NCBI RefSeq assembly: GCF_014805625.2
Contig: NW_023998415.1
Location: 46,693,011-46,757,010 of the forward strand
DNA: 64,000 nucleotides
Reading direction: 5' to 3'
From: Glossina fuscipes
Lineage: Eukaryota; Arthropoda; Insecta; Diptera; Glossinidae
The notes under the pieces are model-generated. The model saw only the letters and a program-made list of their open reading frames with translations. It was not told where the DNA came from and made no database searches. A program made the translations under genes and the position numbers. Of the stretch, positions 11,606-23,442 are shown in pieces. Numbering within the stretch: the stretch's first letter is position 1; every line of letters begins with the position of its first letter.

Positions 11606-11879
11606 AATGACATAAATTTTACAAAAACAATTGCACATACATTAGATGCAAAACAGCAAAATAAGTTTAAAAAAATGTTCATTACAGTGAAACGCTTATA
11701 TGAGATTCTCGGCATCATATTATTATCAACTCTTTTCTTCTTTTGCTTAAGCGACAGCAACTTGAGCGTCCTTTTTGCGAACAATTTTCTGCAACTGAAG
11801 CTTTATATAGTAAAAAGTTTGAATTTTCAATATTTCATGGTGAAAATTAGCCCATAATAATAAATTGGCAAAGAAATCT

Positions 11880-12363
11880 GCCTCACCGATTATGGACCAC
11901 ATAGGTTTATTTTATGGATATCACCGCATAAAAGGATTCTCATGATACTTATATGCCAAAACAAGCTACTTGTTAGTTTTCCTATGCTGAAAATTTGTTC
12001 ATGACAGTAATTAATTAAAAAAAGTAACTGAACCTTATTTGAACCGCATGGGTCTGTTTCTTGACCCCACCACATCATATAATATATCTCATGAGTAGTA
12101 AGCTCTTTGGAATAAGGCTTCATTTTTAATATTTTAGAGATGAAAATTAATACTCAGTGGCGTTTCAGCAAAAAAATTAACGATAGGAAGTTTGGATCAT
12201 ATAGGCTCTACCACGAAACACAAACTCTTGTATGGAGAGAAAATCCAATCTTGAAACTAATGTGTAATTTTTGGCGTATTATTGGCAAAACGGGGGAGCA
12301 AGTATCCTAGGGGAAGTAGCGAGGGATATGTATAGTAGGCGTTGCTCGACTATAATGTTTTTA
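11880..12363 (+). mobile_element. family A element, copy A3 (5'-truncated)
   Basis: Plus-oriented copy ending in a decayed form of the family A terminus (GGCGTTGCTCGACTATAATG, then TTTTTACTT, at about 12333-12363). The interior has degenerate units related to those in A1 but in the opposite orientation (phrases such as 'gaaccgcatgggtctgtttc'). Its 5' part is missing or merged with A2. Confidence 0.45.
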
Positions 12364-12842
12364 CTTATTTCATAATTAAATTATATCTCCGCTGGTATAT
12401 AAGTACCTGTTCTTGCGCTTGTGACTTGTGACGACTGTCTGATGATATTTAAGAGTGAATGAGTTTTCTACGCGTATATAAAAGTATAGTAAGTATCTGA
12501 ATGAATCTATTTTCATAAATATAAAATTTATATGCATATGTATGCCAACGTATGCGCATATATGAATGTATGCATTACAACTAGGTCGCATCTTTTGCAC
12601 CCACCACCAACATTTCAATACAGAATCATTAAAATATGTTTATAGTTACAAAAAAAAAAAAAAAAAAAAAAAAAATAAACAAGACAAAAAAAAAACAAAC
12701 AAAACAAAATTTTTTTGTTATCATTGAATTAATCATAAAAGCACCTGTAACTCAATACAAGCCACAATAACATAAACGATCACTGCATGATATTTGATGC
12801 CTGGGGTGATTGTGATTTGCAGAAAACCTCTTTAATGTGCAT
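12364..12842. other. non-coding AT-rich spacer
   Basis: No supported gene. An A run lies near 12651-12675, followed by A-rich low-complexity sequence to about 12710. Confidence 0.4.
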
Positions 12843-12990
12843 TTTTATACCCATCACCGGAGGATGAGGGGCATATTCCTTTTGTCAAAACGTTTGCAAC
12901 GCCCGGAAGGAATCTTCAGCGACCCAGCAAATTGGTTTAAGCATGTCTGTCTGTCCGGGTTCCCGTCTGTCTATAAAGGTTCCCTTAGCC
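12843..12990 (+). mobile_element. family B DINE-1-like element, copy B1 (5' fragment)
   Basis: Starts with the family B subterminal repeat (TATACCCATCACCG) and the conserved stretch 'tttgtcaaaacgtttgcaac', then a (GTCY)n tract at about 12945-12975. It is interrupted by the opposite-facing copy B2. Confidence 0.6.
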
Positions 12991-13528
12991 GTAAAAGTAA
13001 AAAATAAAAGAACAAAATTTTGCGTTTTCTGTGATATGGAGTAGGCGCAGCTGATTTTATGTGGGCGTTGTAGGCGTGTCCGTTGAAAAGTTTAAGTCAA
13101 TTCCAAATTTTTTTTGCAAAATTTGTAGGCAAACTGGAGAACGTTTACCACAAATACTACAAATTTGCGCAAACAGACAGATCGACAGACGAACAGGCGG
13201 ACATGCTTAGGTTTATTCAAAATTTTAAATAGGCCAAGTATTTACATATTTTACAGGGTTTTCGATGCTGTGCACGCGTCCTTCCATCGATTTGGCCCAT
13301 TATCAATACAAATCTGAGTCCACGACCTTGCAATGGCCATGAGAATGTTTACAACAGGCATTACACAAACTGACAGACGAACACACGGACATGTTTAAAT
13401 CGAGTTAGAATTTAATACGGATCAAGAATGTATATACTTTGTGGGGTCTCTTATGCTTCCTTCTGGGCGTTGCAAACGCTTTGACAAAATGAATATACTC
13501 CTCATTCGTCGTTGATGGATATAAAAAT
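12991..13528 (-). mobile_element. family B DINE-1-like element, copy B2
   Basis: Minus-oriented family B sequence ending at the right with 'gcgttgcaaacgctttgac' and a TATCCATCAACG-type subterminal repeat. Two (GACR)n tracts, at about 13163-13204 and 13370-13395, suggest an internal duplication or two nested partial copies. With B1 it forms a large inverted pair: the first ~110 bases of B1 are the imperfect reverse complement of the last ~110 of B2. Confidence 0.6.
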
Positions 13529-13946
13529 AGATGCAGTTGAAGTTTTGAACACTTTCTAGATGAACAGCAACGCTTTCAAGTAAGGCTCTACTAGATAGGT
13601 ATGAAAGCCAGATGGGAACCGTATGCGTTGCGAAGCAATGTCTTGAAAATTGAAACAATTTCGTTATTTGCATAGCTTCTATAGTAAGGTCGGATGTCTG
13701 TACTTTATGTCTTGCAAATGTTTTGCTTATGATAGACAGTATTTTACCCACAACAAGATAATGAGCGCCGCTGGTAAATATTTTTAATTCTATCCAGAAT
13801 AGTTTCGTTGCGATCATTTAAAGCATCATATAAGAAATCTGGAATGTGTGTTTATTCCGTTGAAATTTTCTTTTCAACTAATTTAGTGTTTTACAGATAC
13901 GAAGACTGGCAACTTATGGCGAATAAACGGATAAAGTTATGTTCTC
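13529..13946. other. non-coding spacer between family B and SINE S2
   Basis: A long minus-strand open frame crosses this region and B2, but part of it is element sequence and the rest resembles nothing I know. No gene is supported. Confidence 0.4.
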
Positions 13947-13957
13947 CTTTAATTTTA
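13947..13957. repeat. target-site duplication of SINE S2, left copy
   Basis: CTTTAATTTTA, repeated exactly at 14130-14140. Confidence 0.75.
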
Positions 13958-14129
13958 TTATTATTATTATTGGTATTAAATTTAGTCAGAGAATAAATTC
14001 TAAGACCTAAAAGCACTAGTATCTAAGGCTTTCGGCTTTATTAAAAACTCTACCGCACTTGAGATTTGAACCCACGACCATTGAGTTGCCAGTCGAGACT
14101 ATTGCCTACTCGGCCACTCAGGCGAATCT
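13958..14129 (-). mobile_element. tRNA-derived SINE, copy S2
   Basis: Minus-strand copy of the S1 family. The A box TGGCCGAGTAGG (14116-14105) matches the TRGCNNAGYNGG consensus perfectly and the B box GGTTCAAATC (14072-14063) is intact, with the usual tRNA-like spacing. The tail is a short (TAA)n run, seen on plus as (TTA)n at about 13956-13972. An exact 11-base target-site duplication flanks it. The body aligns with S1 almost throughout ('agcactagtatctaaggct' against 'agcactagcatctaaggct'). Confidence 0.85.
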
Positions 14130-14140
14130 CTTTAATTTTA
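14130..14140. repeat. target-site duplication of SINE S2, right copy
   Basis: CTTTAATTTTA, identical to 13947-13957. Confidence 0.75.
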
Positions 14141-14861
14141 AACTCATCAAAAGCAAAGAGAAAAAAAAAACTCGAATGATTTTATTTCTTTCATGGCTTA
14201 CTTTGTTTTCATTGTATTTTCGTTTCATTTTCATAATCTTGGTCTTTATGCGAAACGGTGTGCAAATGGCTTAACATTGTGAACATCGCAAAACGATTCT
14301 TTAGTAATTTGAGCCAGTGCGTAAATCGAAGTTTTAATCAATAGATATTAGAGGTAGCGATCAGATCGATTTTGGGCATTTATTTGCCGCCTATAATATT
14401 ATTATGTAGATGATCGCAAACCGTAGAGGAGAAATCGAAGCGTGAAGCGTAAGCTTGAGTACGGTCGTGATACAAGCATATTGCCGTGCATTGCCTTTTG
14501 AAAAAGTGATTACGCGCAGTATAAGATCATGTCAAGTATTATTCTTTTTCGGATCAGACTAATGACTATTTCAAGGTCCAAATTAATTGAGACCAGCGAC
14601 ACTGTTATTAAGCCAACTTTGATAAATGCGTAGAAAGTAGCAAAACGCCAATAGCAGACGACTACTATTCAAGGAGGACTGTTTCAAATACGAATCGCAT
14701 TACGGTTAACTTTATAGAAAGATCGATCACGTTACTTTACCCAATCTTCCTCTTCCTATTTGTTTCCTTTCTTTCTTTTTTATCTTACTTTCCCATTTTG
14801 TTTTTGCTATTCTACCTTTGGATTAATTCCTCGCGAATCATATCAATAATTTTTATAGCAT
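14141..14861. other. non-coding, nothing recognised
   Basis: No repeat family or coding region recognised in this stretch. Confidence 0.35.
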
Positions 14862-15207
14862 ACATATATAGTTTGTGATACAAAGGTATATTAAGTTTGT
14901 ACAAATGTTTGCAGCACTCACAAAGGCTTCCGATTAGCTCAGTTCAGAATCGGTTTTTGAATCCATCTAAACTTGTCAGTCCGTTTGTCCGTCTTGTTCT
15001 CATGCGTTCACACTCCTACAGGCCCAAACTTTTGCGGTATTTCGATGAAATTTAATGCACCGACATTATTTTAATGGATCGGATCATCCTTTTATCCACT
15101 ATACACTATATTTTGAAAAGTCCATTTGTATGAATAATTGTATTAAGCAAAGTAATATAGGCAATTTAATGATGGGCCGTATTCCACTATAGTATTTTTA
15201 CTTGTTT
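14862..15207 (+). mobile_element. family A element, copy A4
   Basis: Plus-oriented short copy. The 5' end reads 'ggtatattaagtttgtac', a (GTCY)n-like tract lies at about 14979-15000, and the 3' end has a decayed hairpin region (ATGATGGGCCGTATTCCACT) followed by TATTTTTACTTG, the shared terminus of families A and B. Confidence 0.5.
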
Positions 15208-17992
15208 GTTTTCAGTTCCATAAAATAAGGCTGCGTGATATACTATATAATTGTCGTTTATTGTGATTTTGTTTTCTCTTCTCAGATCGTTGCATATCAA
15301 TCATAGAAGGGTCAGATGCCTTGATTCATTATAGAAAATATCGATTTATTTATATTTGAATTTAGCGAAATGGTTTAGCAAATTGATCTTGAAGACCATA
15401 TTGTGACAAATAGTTGAAGCCAATTGCACTCAATACATAACTTGTTGGAATGGAATGAATGGGCAACTAAGCTAATTGGAATCCGGTAAAACACGACGAT
15501 CGAATCGACGGGAATTACTTTTAAGAATTAAATATCGGAAAGTTATCATTCAAATAAAAGAAAAAAAAGTTCAATATCAAGCTTCATTTCAAGTCGAAAT
15601 TCTGTCACACTATAACCAGTTCTTCCAAGTTCCGTTTTTCACTTTTTTTTTCTGTACAATATTTTGCAATATTTATACGGATAGTATAATGCAATGGCTA
15701 GTGTGATGTAATATGACGAGGCGAATTTCAATCTTTGTGTGAACAACATTTCTTTCTTAAATTGGCTTGCGAACAATTTTGTCATGCACGCAGTATAATG
15801 AATGGCATTGTTTCGTTTGAAGATCAAAGAACTGGAGATAAGATGCAGTGTGCAAATAAACTCTTTTGGTTGAAATTGGTTGCATCATACAATGTACATG
15901 AAGCGTTCAATTTTTTTGGATACGGATATCTTGCACATTAGTAGGTTTTAGTGTAGTGTGGCGCTGTCATTCAATACCTATCAAAGTGCGAAGAGACGGA
16001 TCTCAACAAGTATCGTTTCAGATCCTGCCATAAAATGCGCCTGAAGCTGCAGAAATGATTAAGTTAACGGGGAGTGATAAAGCCAAGTTTCGTGGCAAAA
16101 ATTTCAGGTTTGCGAACAGTGAAAATTCTCATACGTCTGTCAGCGGCCAGCAAAAAAAATCCGAGAAGTGGTCTTCAGCTTCGTCTGGTAGCATTTTCCC
16201 ATTGCGGCCTATTCTCCGAACCGCTTTCCTTGTGATCGATGCAGAAGTTCGGCAAAGTGGAAGATGGGCGAAAATGGATCAATACCTATTTCATCTTGGA
16301 ACTATGGAGTTTTCATTGTGAGGGCATCTATCAGCCACTCGATAGATCACGATCGTGAAGAGACATATTTAAAAAAAAAAATAGAATTAAATTGAAAAAG
16401 CGAAAGAATTCACTTCTATGCCTAATATATGGAGAATTTGACTTCTTTAAAGACACCTTCAAATCTCCCTTAACAGATTTCTATTTCAGGTTTATCGAGA
16501 AATTGTTCTTTTTCGGGACACTTTTAAATGGAAGATTGTGTGTGCTCTTGTCAACACAAAAGTGGAAATTTTTTCCAAACATTTCTTACTAACAAGTAGT
16601 TGTTTATACAGCAGATGCTTTACACAATTAACCAGGCAGGTAAGCCTAGTGTTAACGTTGTTTGCATAATTGTTTCAAAAGGCGATGAAAGAAAAGAACA
16701 TAATATCTTGGAAACATTCAACTCGTTTTCAATTTTCTTGGTAATACTAATAGTATGGACAGACAAAATTATTCCTTTTTTTTTTTTTTTTTTTTGATCA
16801 GTCACTTAGGGAATATCTTCTATACCTATCGGCACCGTGGTTGTCAGCAATGATCACAGGTAGAAAAGCAACAAAGGGGTGGTTAGTGTTTGATTTGAAA
16901 GCGGAAGCATCTGAAACGGTGGGAAAAATCAGACGGACAGCGCGGTCGATGAACATGGCAGTGTGTGGGGCGATAGGCAGGCACATCCGGTAACAAATGG
17001 ATGAGAAAGAGCTTGAGAAAATCGAGTAGTTGTGCTAAGTGACTAGATTTTTATAGACAAATTCATTTTATCTCTCTGACGTACTTTATCTGAATGTACT
17101 TATGCAAAAGCCCGAAACAGCCCCCATTATGTCGGTGCGAAAAAGTAGCGAGAATCTTGATCATACCCTCGTATGGTCCCGTGACAATGTAAGTCCTGCA
17201 CTATACGGGGTCGTAGGTCCGCACTCAATATCTATATGCTCTTGCTTACATAATATGAATTTTGAATTGAGGATAGATGTGGACAGCGTAAATTATTCGA
17301 ATATTGACGGCCGTGAAGTATTTTTTACTTAAGCCCATTTCGAATACATGTTCTGTACGACGAGCATTATTTTGTGTTCTCTCCTGCCCAAAATATGAAA
17401 ATTGGCCGATTCTTCTACATTAGATATACAGACGATAGCGAATCAGAGGCATTGCTGCGTTGTATAAAATTAAGGAATGAATCTCGAGAGGAGTGTGCTC
17501 GTTAACTAGATGTTCAGTTAATCAGTGCTCATTGTTTTGCCCCAGTAATTATCTAATGCTTTTAAACCTTATTTTAACCACTGCTGATTGTCTCATGTTT
17601 AACTGTAAGACTATCTTATACAATTTGTTGCATGCATTAATTCTTTTTTTTATTAATTTATTTTTTTTATTTTTATTATTTCAATTCAATTTAATTTATT
17701 TAAAAAACTATTTCATAATATTTCCCCTCTACGCAATTAAATTAATACTCAATGTAACTGATATGCGATGCTTGTTTGAAAAAAAGAGAAAAAAAAAAAA
17801 AAAAACCAACAAAACCAAGAAAACCAACTTTAAACACATGAAAAGCGAACATGATTAATGTTTGCCATCAATTAAATTTTATTACTAAACAGTTTTTTTT
17901 TTATTTTTATTTTTTTTATACATATTTATTATATATGTATATAAATATATACCGGTCATTGACTTATTGCATACATGCACGTAGGCATATAC

Positions 17993-17996
<4 letters not shown>

Positions 17997-18028
<32 letters not shown>
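17997..18028. repeat. (TA)n microsatellite
   Basis: Uninterrupted TA dinucleotide run of about 30 bases. Confidence 0.9.
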
Positions 18029-18029
<1 letters not shown>

Positions 18030-18557
18030 TTAACCCACTTGATTTGATTGTTTGTGGCATAAATGTAAACCAACATACGCTTATAAACGTACGTACAATG
18101 CACGTAGAAGCATGTGTGTTTTTGTATCTATGACTTGTATGCAATCCATGTAAATATGTAGGTTTTTGTGTAATCCACACACAAGTCAATATCAAATGCA
18201 CAACAAATGGCACAGAAATTATAAAGAAACTACAGTAATAATAGCAACAACGGCAACAACCGAAATGAAATGAAAATAAAAAGGAAACTATGCACTCGGC
18301 ACACACACACACACTTATAAACTTTAATACAATATATGGCAATAACTGGCATACACTATTTTACTAGTTATATAGTAATCAGGTAATTTTGTCTAAGCTC
18401 TGATGAGGATTCGAGTATAAAGATGACAATCTTCCGCATGCACATAAATAGACGAACTATATATGTACACATGTTTTTGTATATATAAACATATTTACAT
18501 GTATACATGTATGGTACATAAGTACGGTAATAAAGAGCAGTTTTATTGTATGGCGAC

Positions 18558-18558
<1 letters not shown>

Positions 18559-18596
<38 letters not shown>

Positions 18597-18612
18597 TAAT
18601 AACAACAACAAT
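18559..18612. repeat. (AAT)n microsatellite grading into AAC
   Basis: About 14 AAT units followed by AAC units. It translates as poly-Asn on plus, but there is no supporting gene context. Confidence 0.9.
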
Positions 18613-21345
18613 TTATATAATTTCGTTAATACATTAATGACAGACAGACAGACAATAAGTGCAAGAAAGTGTACATGCCTTTTACAGCTATGCCTAAACG
18701 ATAGAAGCTAAACGTGTTTTAACTTGACGGCCAAAAGGAATCTACCCCACCGAACGAAAGTGTTTCCTTTGTTAGACGGCGTGAAACTGCCGCTTTCCAG
18801 CAGTCCCTAAGAAATCAAATGGCGTTCGCTCCTACCTTGAATACATTTTATGATTCATTGATTTCTATTCCCTCAAGTTATTAACTAAAGCTGTACTTAC
18901 TGCTTAAGTATTTGAATGCGAATGCAAATGATACAATGACGTCTAATGCAATAACTGCCCTTCACTGTATTCGTTCTTGTTTTTTTCAAATATTTCCAAT
19001 AAGTTTATCACTATAACCACAGTTAACTTGCTAAGCGTTGCTAAGTGTTGTAACTTTTATACTCATCCATACTAGACATGACCTTCTTCGTTTAGAGGGC
19101 TTTAAAAAAATCATATTTGCTTTTAAAATATATCAACTTGTTTGTTTGTTGCGTCTTCTCTGTTAAAGTCTCACATATCCATTCTTCGTAATACTTCTTT
19201 ACTTTTGACAAGTTTGCGCGGTAAGCAGACGACAACATTAAGTAATTAAGGCAAACGCAACGGTAAAGTAACGAAATGAAGATCCATCAACAAATGCAAG
19301 GGGCAAAGGTAATTAAAAAAAAAAGAAAAAAAAAGAAAAAAAAAAGGAAAAGGAAGGAACCGAATGATAAGCTGGATCACTTTTCTTATCTTCAATAAAA
19401 TGATTATGTGAAGTTGTTACCTGAGGCCCTATCTACTAACTGTACGATTTGTGAATTCTAAAGAACTTTAAACTATTACGTTAAATAAGTAATTGAATAG
19501 TAAAGTGTAAGCAGAGGTTCTGCTGCATTGGCTCCACTTGAAAAGAAATGTTTAAGAAAAATAAAAAAGTATATACATATGATGAAGACGATCTACTGAG
19601 TGGTGATTTACTACGAATAAAGTGGAAAGTGGAAAGCGCTTCTCGTAATTAGAAATCGACTTCTGTTCATGGAACCAATGGCTTCATGAAACCTTTGGCC
19701 TTTATGTCGGCATAATATTTTTCTTTCATTAGCGAATGTACAAATTCACAGAGGTTCTGCGAATTTTTCACCTCAAGAAGTCGCTTAGACGTTTCATACT
19801 ACTTGTACCCATTTTTCAATAGACGATGAAGAGCATTTCGGCAACAAGTTCAATTTTGTAAATTAATATATTAGAATCTAAATGTGAATGAAGTGTTCAT
19901 ATCGGCTATATTATGCTATATAATGGCGTTTATAAAACTTTTCGCGACGTGCACCGACAACGGTACATGAGATTTTTCGATATTTATCTGCCCTAATAAA
20001 CACAAAAACCAAGAAGAATTTATTCAAGGCGATTAAATTTTTTAATCTGCATCGCAAAATGGTACACTCGGCGTGAAAACGCTATCTACTCATTAGCAAT
20101 TTGATAGTAAGCGCGTTAATAAGTGGCGTCGCTAGAATGCACTATATTGAAAAAAAACCCTATTAAAGTTAGTTTAGGTTCGAATGGACTTTTACAGGAT
20201 GCGCTCTTGAAAGAAACTTTGCAGTTAACAATTTTCACTGAGATGCGGCTGACAAAATCAATTCAAACAACTTTGGAAACGGAGACTTAGAAAATGCTAA
20301 TTAAAATCCAAAGTCGTTGGAATAAACTCATTGCAACTTGGGTGTCGACAGTTCGAACGACAATTACGACATACTCGCCTATTTTGCCGATGAGGATAAA
20401 CTGGTTTGAGCAAATGGAACATTGTGCATATTTCAATCTGCTAAAAGATGAAGTGCTTATGATGATTGCCACTAATAAGTGCTAACAGAAAGGTAGTTCG
20501 TCACATTGATAAAAAAAAAAAAAAGGAATCTTAAGTAATTGCACTTTTTTTTAAAAATTTTGCTTAGAAAGCAGGAAAAGCTGCAACACTTTAACTTCGG
20601 CCAGTAATCCTCTGCTATATAATAAACTCCATAGAGAAGCTGTCAGAACCAACGCGGAGCCGTGTTAGAGAAATTTTACATGTGTGCCGCAGTCGAAGCG
20701 AAGAGACGCAAGCGACTCGATCAATAATTTCTCCCATGTTGAGGGAAATCATGTCGCAGCTAATATATTAAAGAGTACGGAGAAGTGATGCAATCTGTGT
20801 GATTTAAAGCATTGTCCAAATAGGATGGTGTTCTCATGCTTAAAATATCGAATAAAAAAAATGTGACTACAGAGGGCTTAACATGACGCGAGTTCTGTTT
20901 ATGATGTGAAATTTTCATAACCTAACGTGGGCCTACGTAGAAAGTATCAAGCACCACACTCTTCTCGCTCTGTATCTCGCCATATATCTCTATATCCTGT
21001 CCACAATATATTTATAAATATAATTGTAATAAAATACGAACATACCTGCATGTACTTATGCAGGGAAATAGATAAAGAATTGCAAGAAACTTTCCTTGAA
21101 AGAATATAAAGAATGTATTAAAAAATTATATCGCTTGCGAAGAATAAACTTATGTAGGTTTGAATTTGAAATAGTTCGTAAATATGTTTCTCTGCGTCTT
21201 GTTTCTATACATATATATATACATACATATATATAGGGACACGATCACAAGACGAGTTAACTAAATGAATGACTGAGTGACTAAGTGAGAAGCTGAATAA
21301 CTAAACTGAAATGACTGTCTTGTCTTCTTCTTGTTGTTTGTGTAT

Positions 21346-21404
21346 TTGTTTGTTTATTTGTTTGTTTGTTTGTTTGTTTGTTTGGTTGGTTGGTTGGTTG
21401 GTTG
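21346..21404. repeat. (TTTG)n grading into (GGTT)n
   Basis: A tetranucleotide run that switches motif midway, from TTTG to GGTT. Confidence 0.85.
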
Positions 21405-21586
21405 CTTAGTTTGGTTGGCTGCTGCCTGTCTCAATGATGTGAAACGCTCGTTTATGAAATCAATTCCGACCAGGCGCAATAATTTATACAAGGAAACTCG
21501 TTAAACCAGCAGAAGCCATAACAACAGTTTCATCTTACAATGACTCTACTGCTAACTGGCACCAAACTGAAGCATATCGGTGCACT

Positions 21587-21686
21587 NNNNNNNNNNNNNN
21601 NNNNNNNNNNNNNNNNNNNNNNNNNNNNNNNNNNNNNNNNNNNNNNNNNNNNNNNNNNNNNNNNNNNNNNNNNNNNNNNNNNNNNN
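21587..21686. other. assembly gap of 100 Ns
   Basis: Exactly 100 Ns, the conventional placeholder for a gap of unknown size. It abuts a perfect inverted repeat directly. Confidence 0.95.
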
Positions 21687-21839
21687 TTGTTGCTGTTGTT
21701 GCTTTTTTATGTGTATTCTTAGAGTAGATTGTATATCAAATTTACACAATCATTTACAACAACGACAACGTCATTGAAGTTGCATATCAACGATAAACAA
21801 TGTTGCAAAAGAATGAAAAATTCTGAAAAAGGAAAGAAA
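21687..21839 (+). repeat. left arm of a 153-base perfect inverted repeat
   Basis: The reverse complement of this arm is found base for base at 21953-22105. The arm starts at the first base after the N gap. A 113-base spacer separates the arms, and the match resumes in the spacer after a short mismatch (TCAACTGAA at 21843-21851 against its complement at 21941-21949). Confidence 0.9.
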
Positions 21840-21952
21840 AAATCAACTGAATGGATGCAGCAGCAAGCAACATTCTTAGCTTATAAAATCGTGCCTTTCT
21901 AAGTGAGATCAGTCTTCTCTATGATCTTGTTGTTGCAATTTCAGTTGAGACG

Positions 21953-22105
21953 TTTCTTTCCTTTTTCAGAATTTTTCATTCTTTTGCAACATTGTTTATC
22001 GTTGATATGCAACTTCAATGACGTTGTCGTTGTTGTAAATGATTGTGTAAATTTGATATACAATCTACTCTAAGAATACACATAAAAAAGCAACAACAGC
22101 AACAA
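21953..22105 (-). repeat. right arm of the 153-base perfect inverted repeat
   Basis: Perfect reverse complement of 21687-21839. It continues into an (AAT)/(AAG) low-complexity run at 22109-22160, whose partner would fall inside the N gap. Confidence 0.9.
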
Positions 22106-22160
22106 AAACAATAATAATAATAATAATAAGAATAAGAATAATAATAAGAAGAAGAAAAAA

Positions 22161-23406
22161 TAAAGAATTTCAAAGTCTTGTTAATTCACACACACACACA
22201 CAATTACGTTCTAGTATAGTATATATATTAAGTCAACCTTTCCTCCCCGTTCGTTATTCGTCGGTATAAGCCATAATTATAGTCAGGGTCACTTTCAAAG
22301 CCAACGCATCACGTTCAATGGTTGGCATTGTACGCTAAAACAAAGTCATAAGTGATTTTGTAAACCAACAACACAATACCAATACAACAATATGCTTCAA
22401 TAGCATGAACAGTTAATATCATTAACTACCGCAAATAGTGTGCAAAAGAATTAAATTGAAACAAAAATAAAAAAAAAAAATAAACAAAAATAAAATCGGT
22501 AAGCAAAACTTTCATCATTTTATTGTACAATTAATTCACACATATAAACGCACATAAGTGAGTGACTGACTGGCAGACTACTATTTTTTATTGTTGTTGT
22601 TAATACAAAAAATAAAGCAAAAAAAAAAAAAAAAAATTAACATAAATAAATAAATAAATAAAAAGAAATGAATCATTTCGAATAATATTGAGGCAGGCAA
22701 ACAGGCAGGCAGGCAGTCAGGCAGTCAGGCAGTCAGGCGATTAAATGCGTTCACATTTATTTTACGTTAAACGAGAAACAATTTATCTTCGATTAGATGG
22801 AAAAATCTTTCATTAGTCATGACTTTAGGGATTAACAAGAAAAATGTGATCCAGCCGTTTGCATTCCAACACACTGCCTTGATATCGCAAAGTTGCGGTC
22901 AAACTAATGTACGCATCACTGAACAAATATACCAAAGGGAAATCTGAAAAAAAAAAAATCGCATTTCTCATATGGCGAGTGTTTGTAATCTTACGACCTC
23001 ATTGAATTATTCCCTTTTGGTAACAAATCATGTTTTCATTAATTTTTTCTACGTCTTTGCAAGAATATTATCCCGATAGGTTTAATGGTCGAGACAATGG
23101 GCAAGAAAGTCAGACAGCGATTGTGTCTACGCATACTTTCTCGAATTGTCGTTTGCATGCATTTTCGCTGTACGGACAGGGATGTATCTTAAATATCTAG
23201 TGCCGTGTATTAGGCAAAAATGGAAATTTGGAATATGCCAACGGCTCAACGAGGCTAAAATGATATACACGCAGCTTGATTACATTGACTGCAAACGTGA
23301 AAGGAAATGAACTTTCTATTTTCAAAGTACTCCACCTCCAGTTTCTCGAAAAAGAGAGCCGCGTGGGAAGATCACATGCAAACAGGTAGGCAGACAGACA
23401 TACATA

Positions 23407-23442
<36 letters not shown>

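Larger units (their letters stand above)
15208..21340. other. 6 kb without a supported gene; microsatellite-rich
   Basis: Contains T runs (for example 16780-16795), an A run near 17781-17803, (TA)n at 17997-18028, (AAT)n at about 18559-18600 and A-rich low complexity at 19315-19346. The open frames here are short, lack recognisable motifs, and several translate microsatellites (poly-Asn, Ile-Tyr). Nothing else was recognised. Confidence 0.4.

Noticed and set aside
13422..13817. 131-codon minus-strand open frame
   Set aside because: Its C-terminal third is the end of family B copy B2, and the rest has no recognisable character.
17885..18342. Open frames with Ile-Tyr repeats
   Set aside because: They translate the (TA)n microsatellite at 17997-18028 and its flanks.
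21540..21777. Open frames spanning the N gap
   Set aside because: They exist only because Ns are translated as unknown residues; no evidence of coding on either side.
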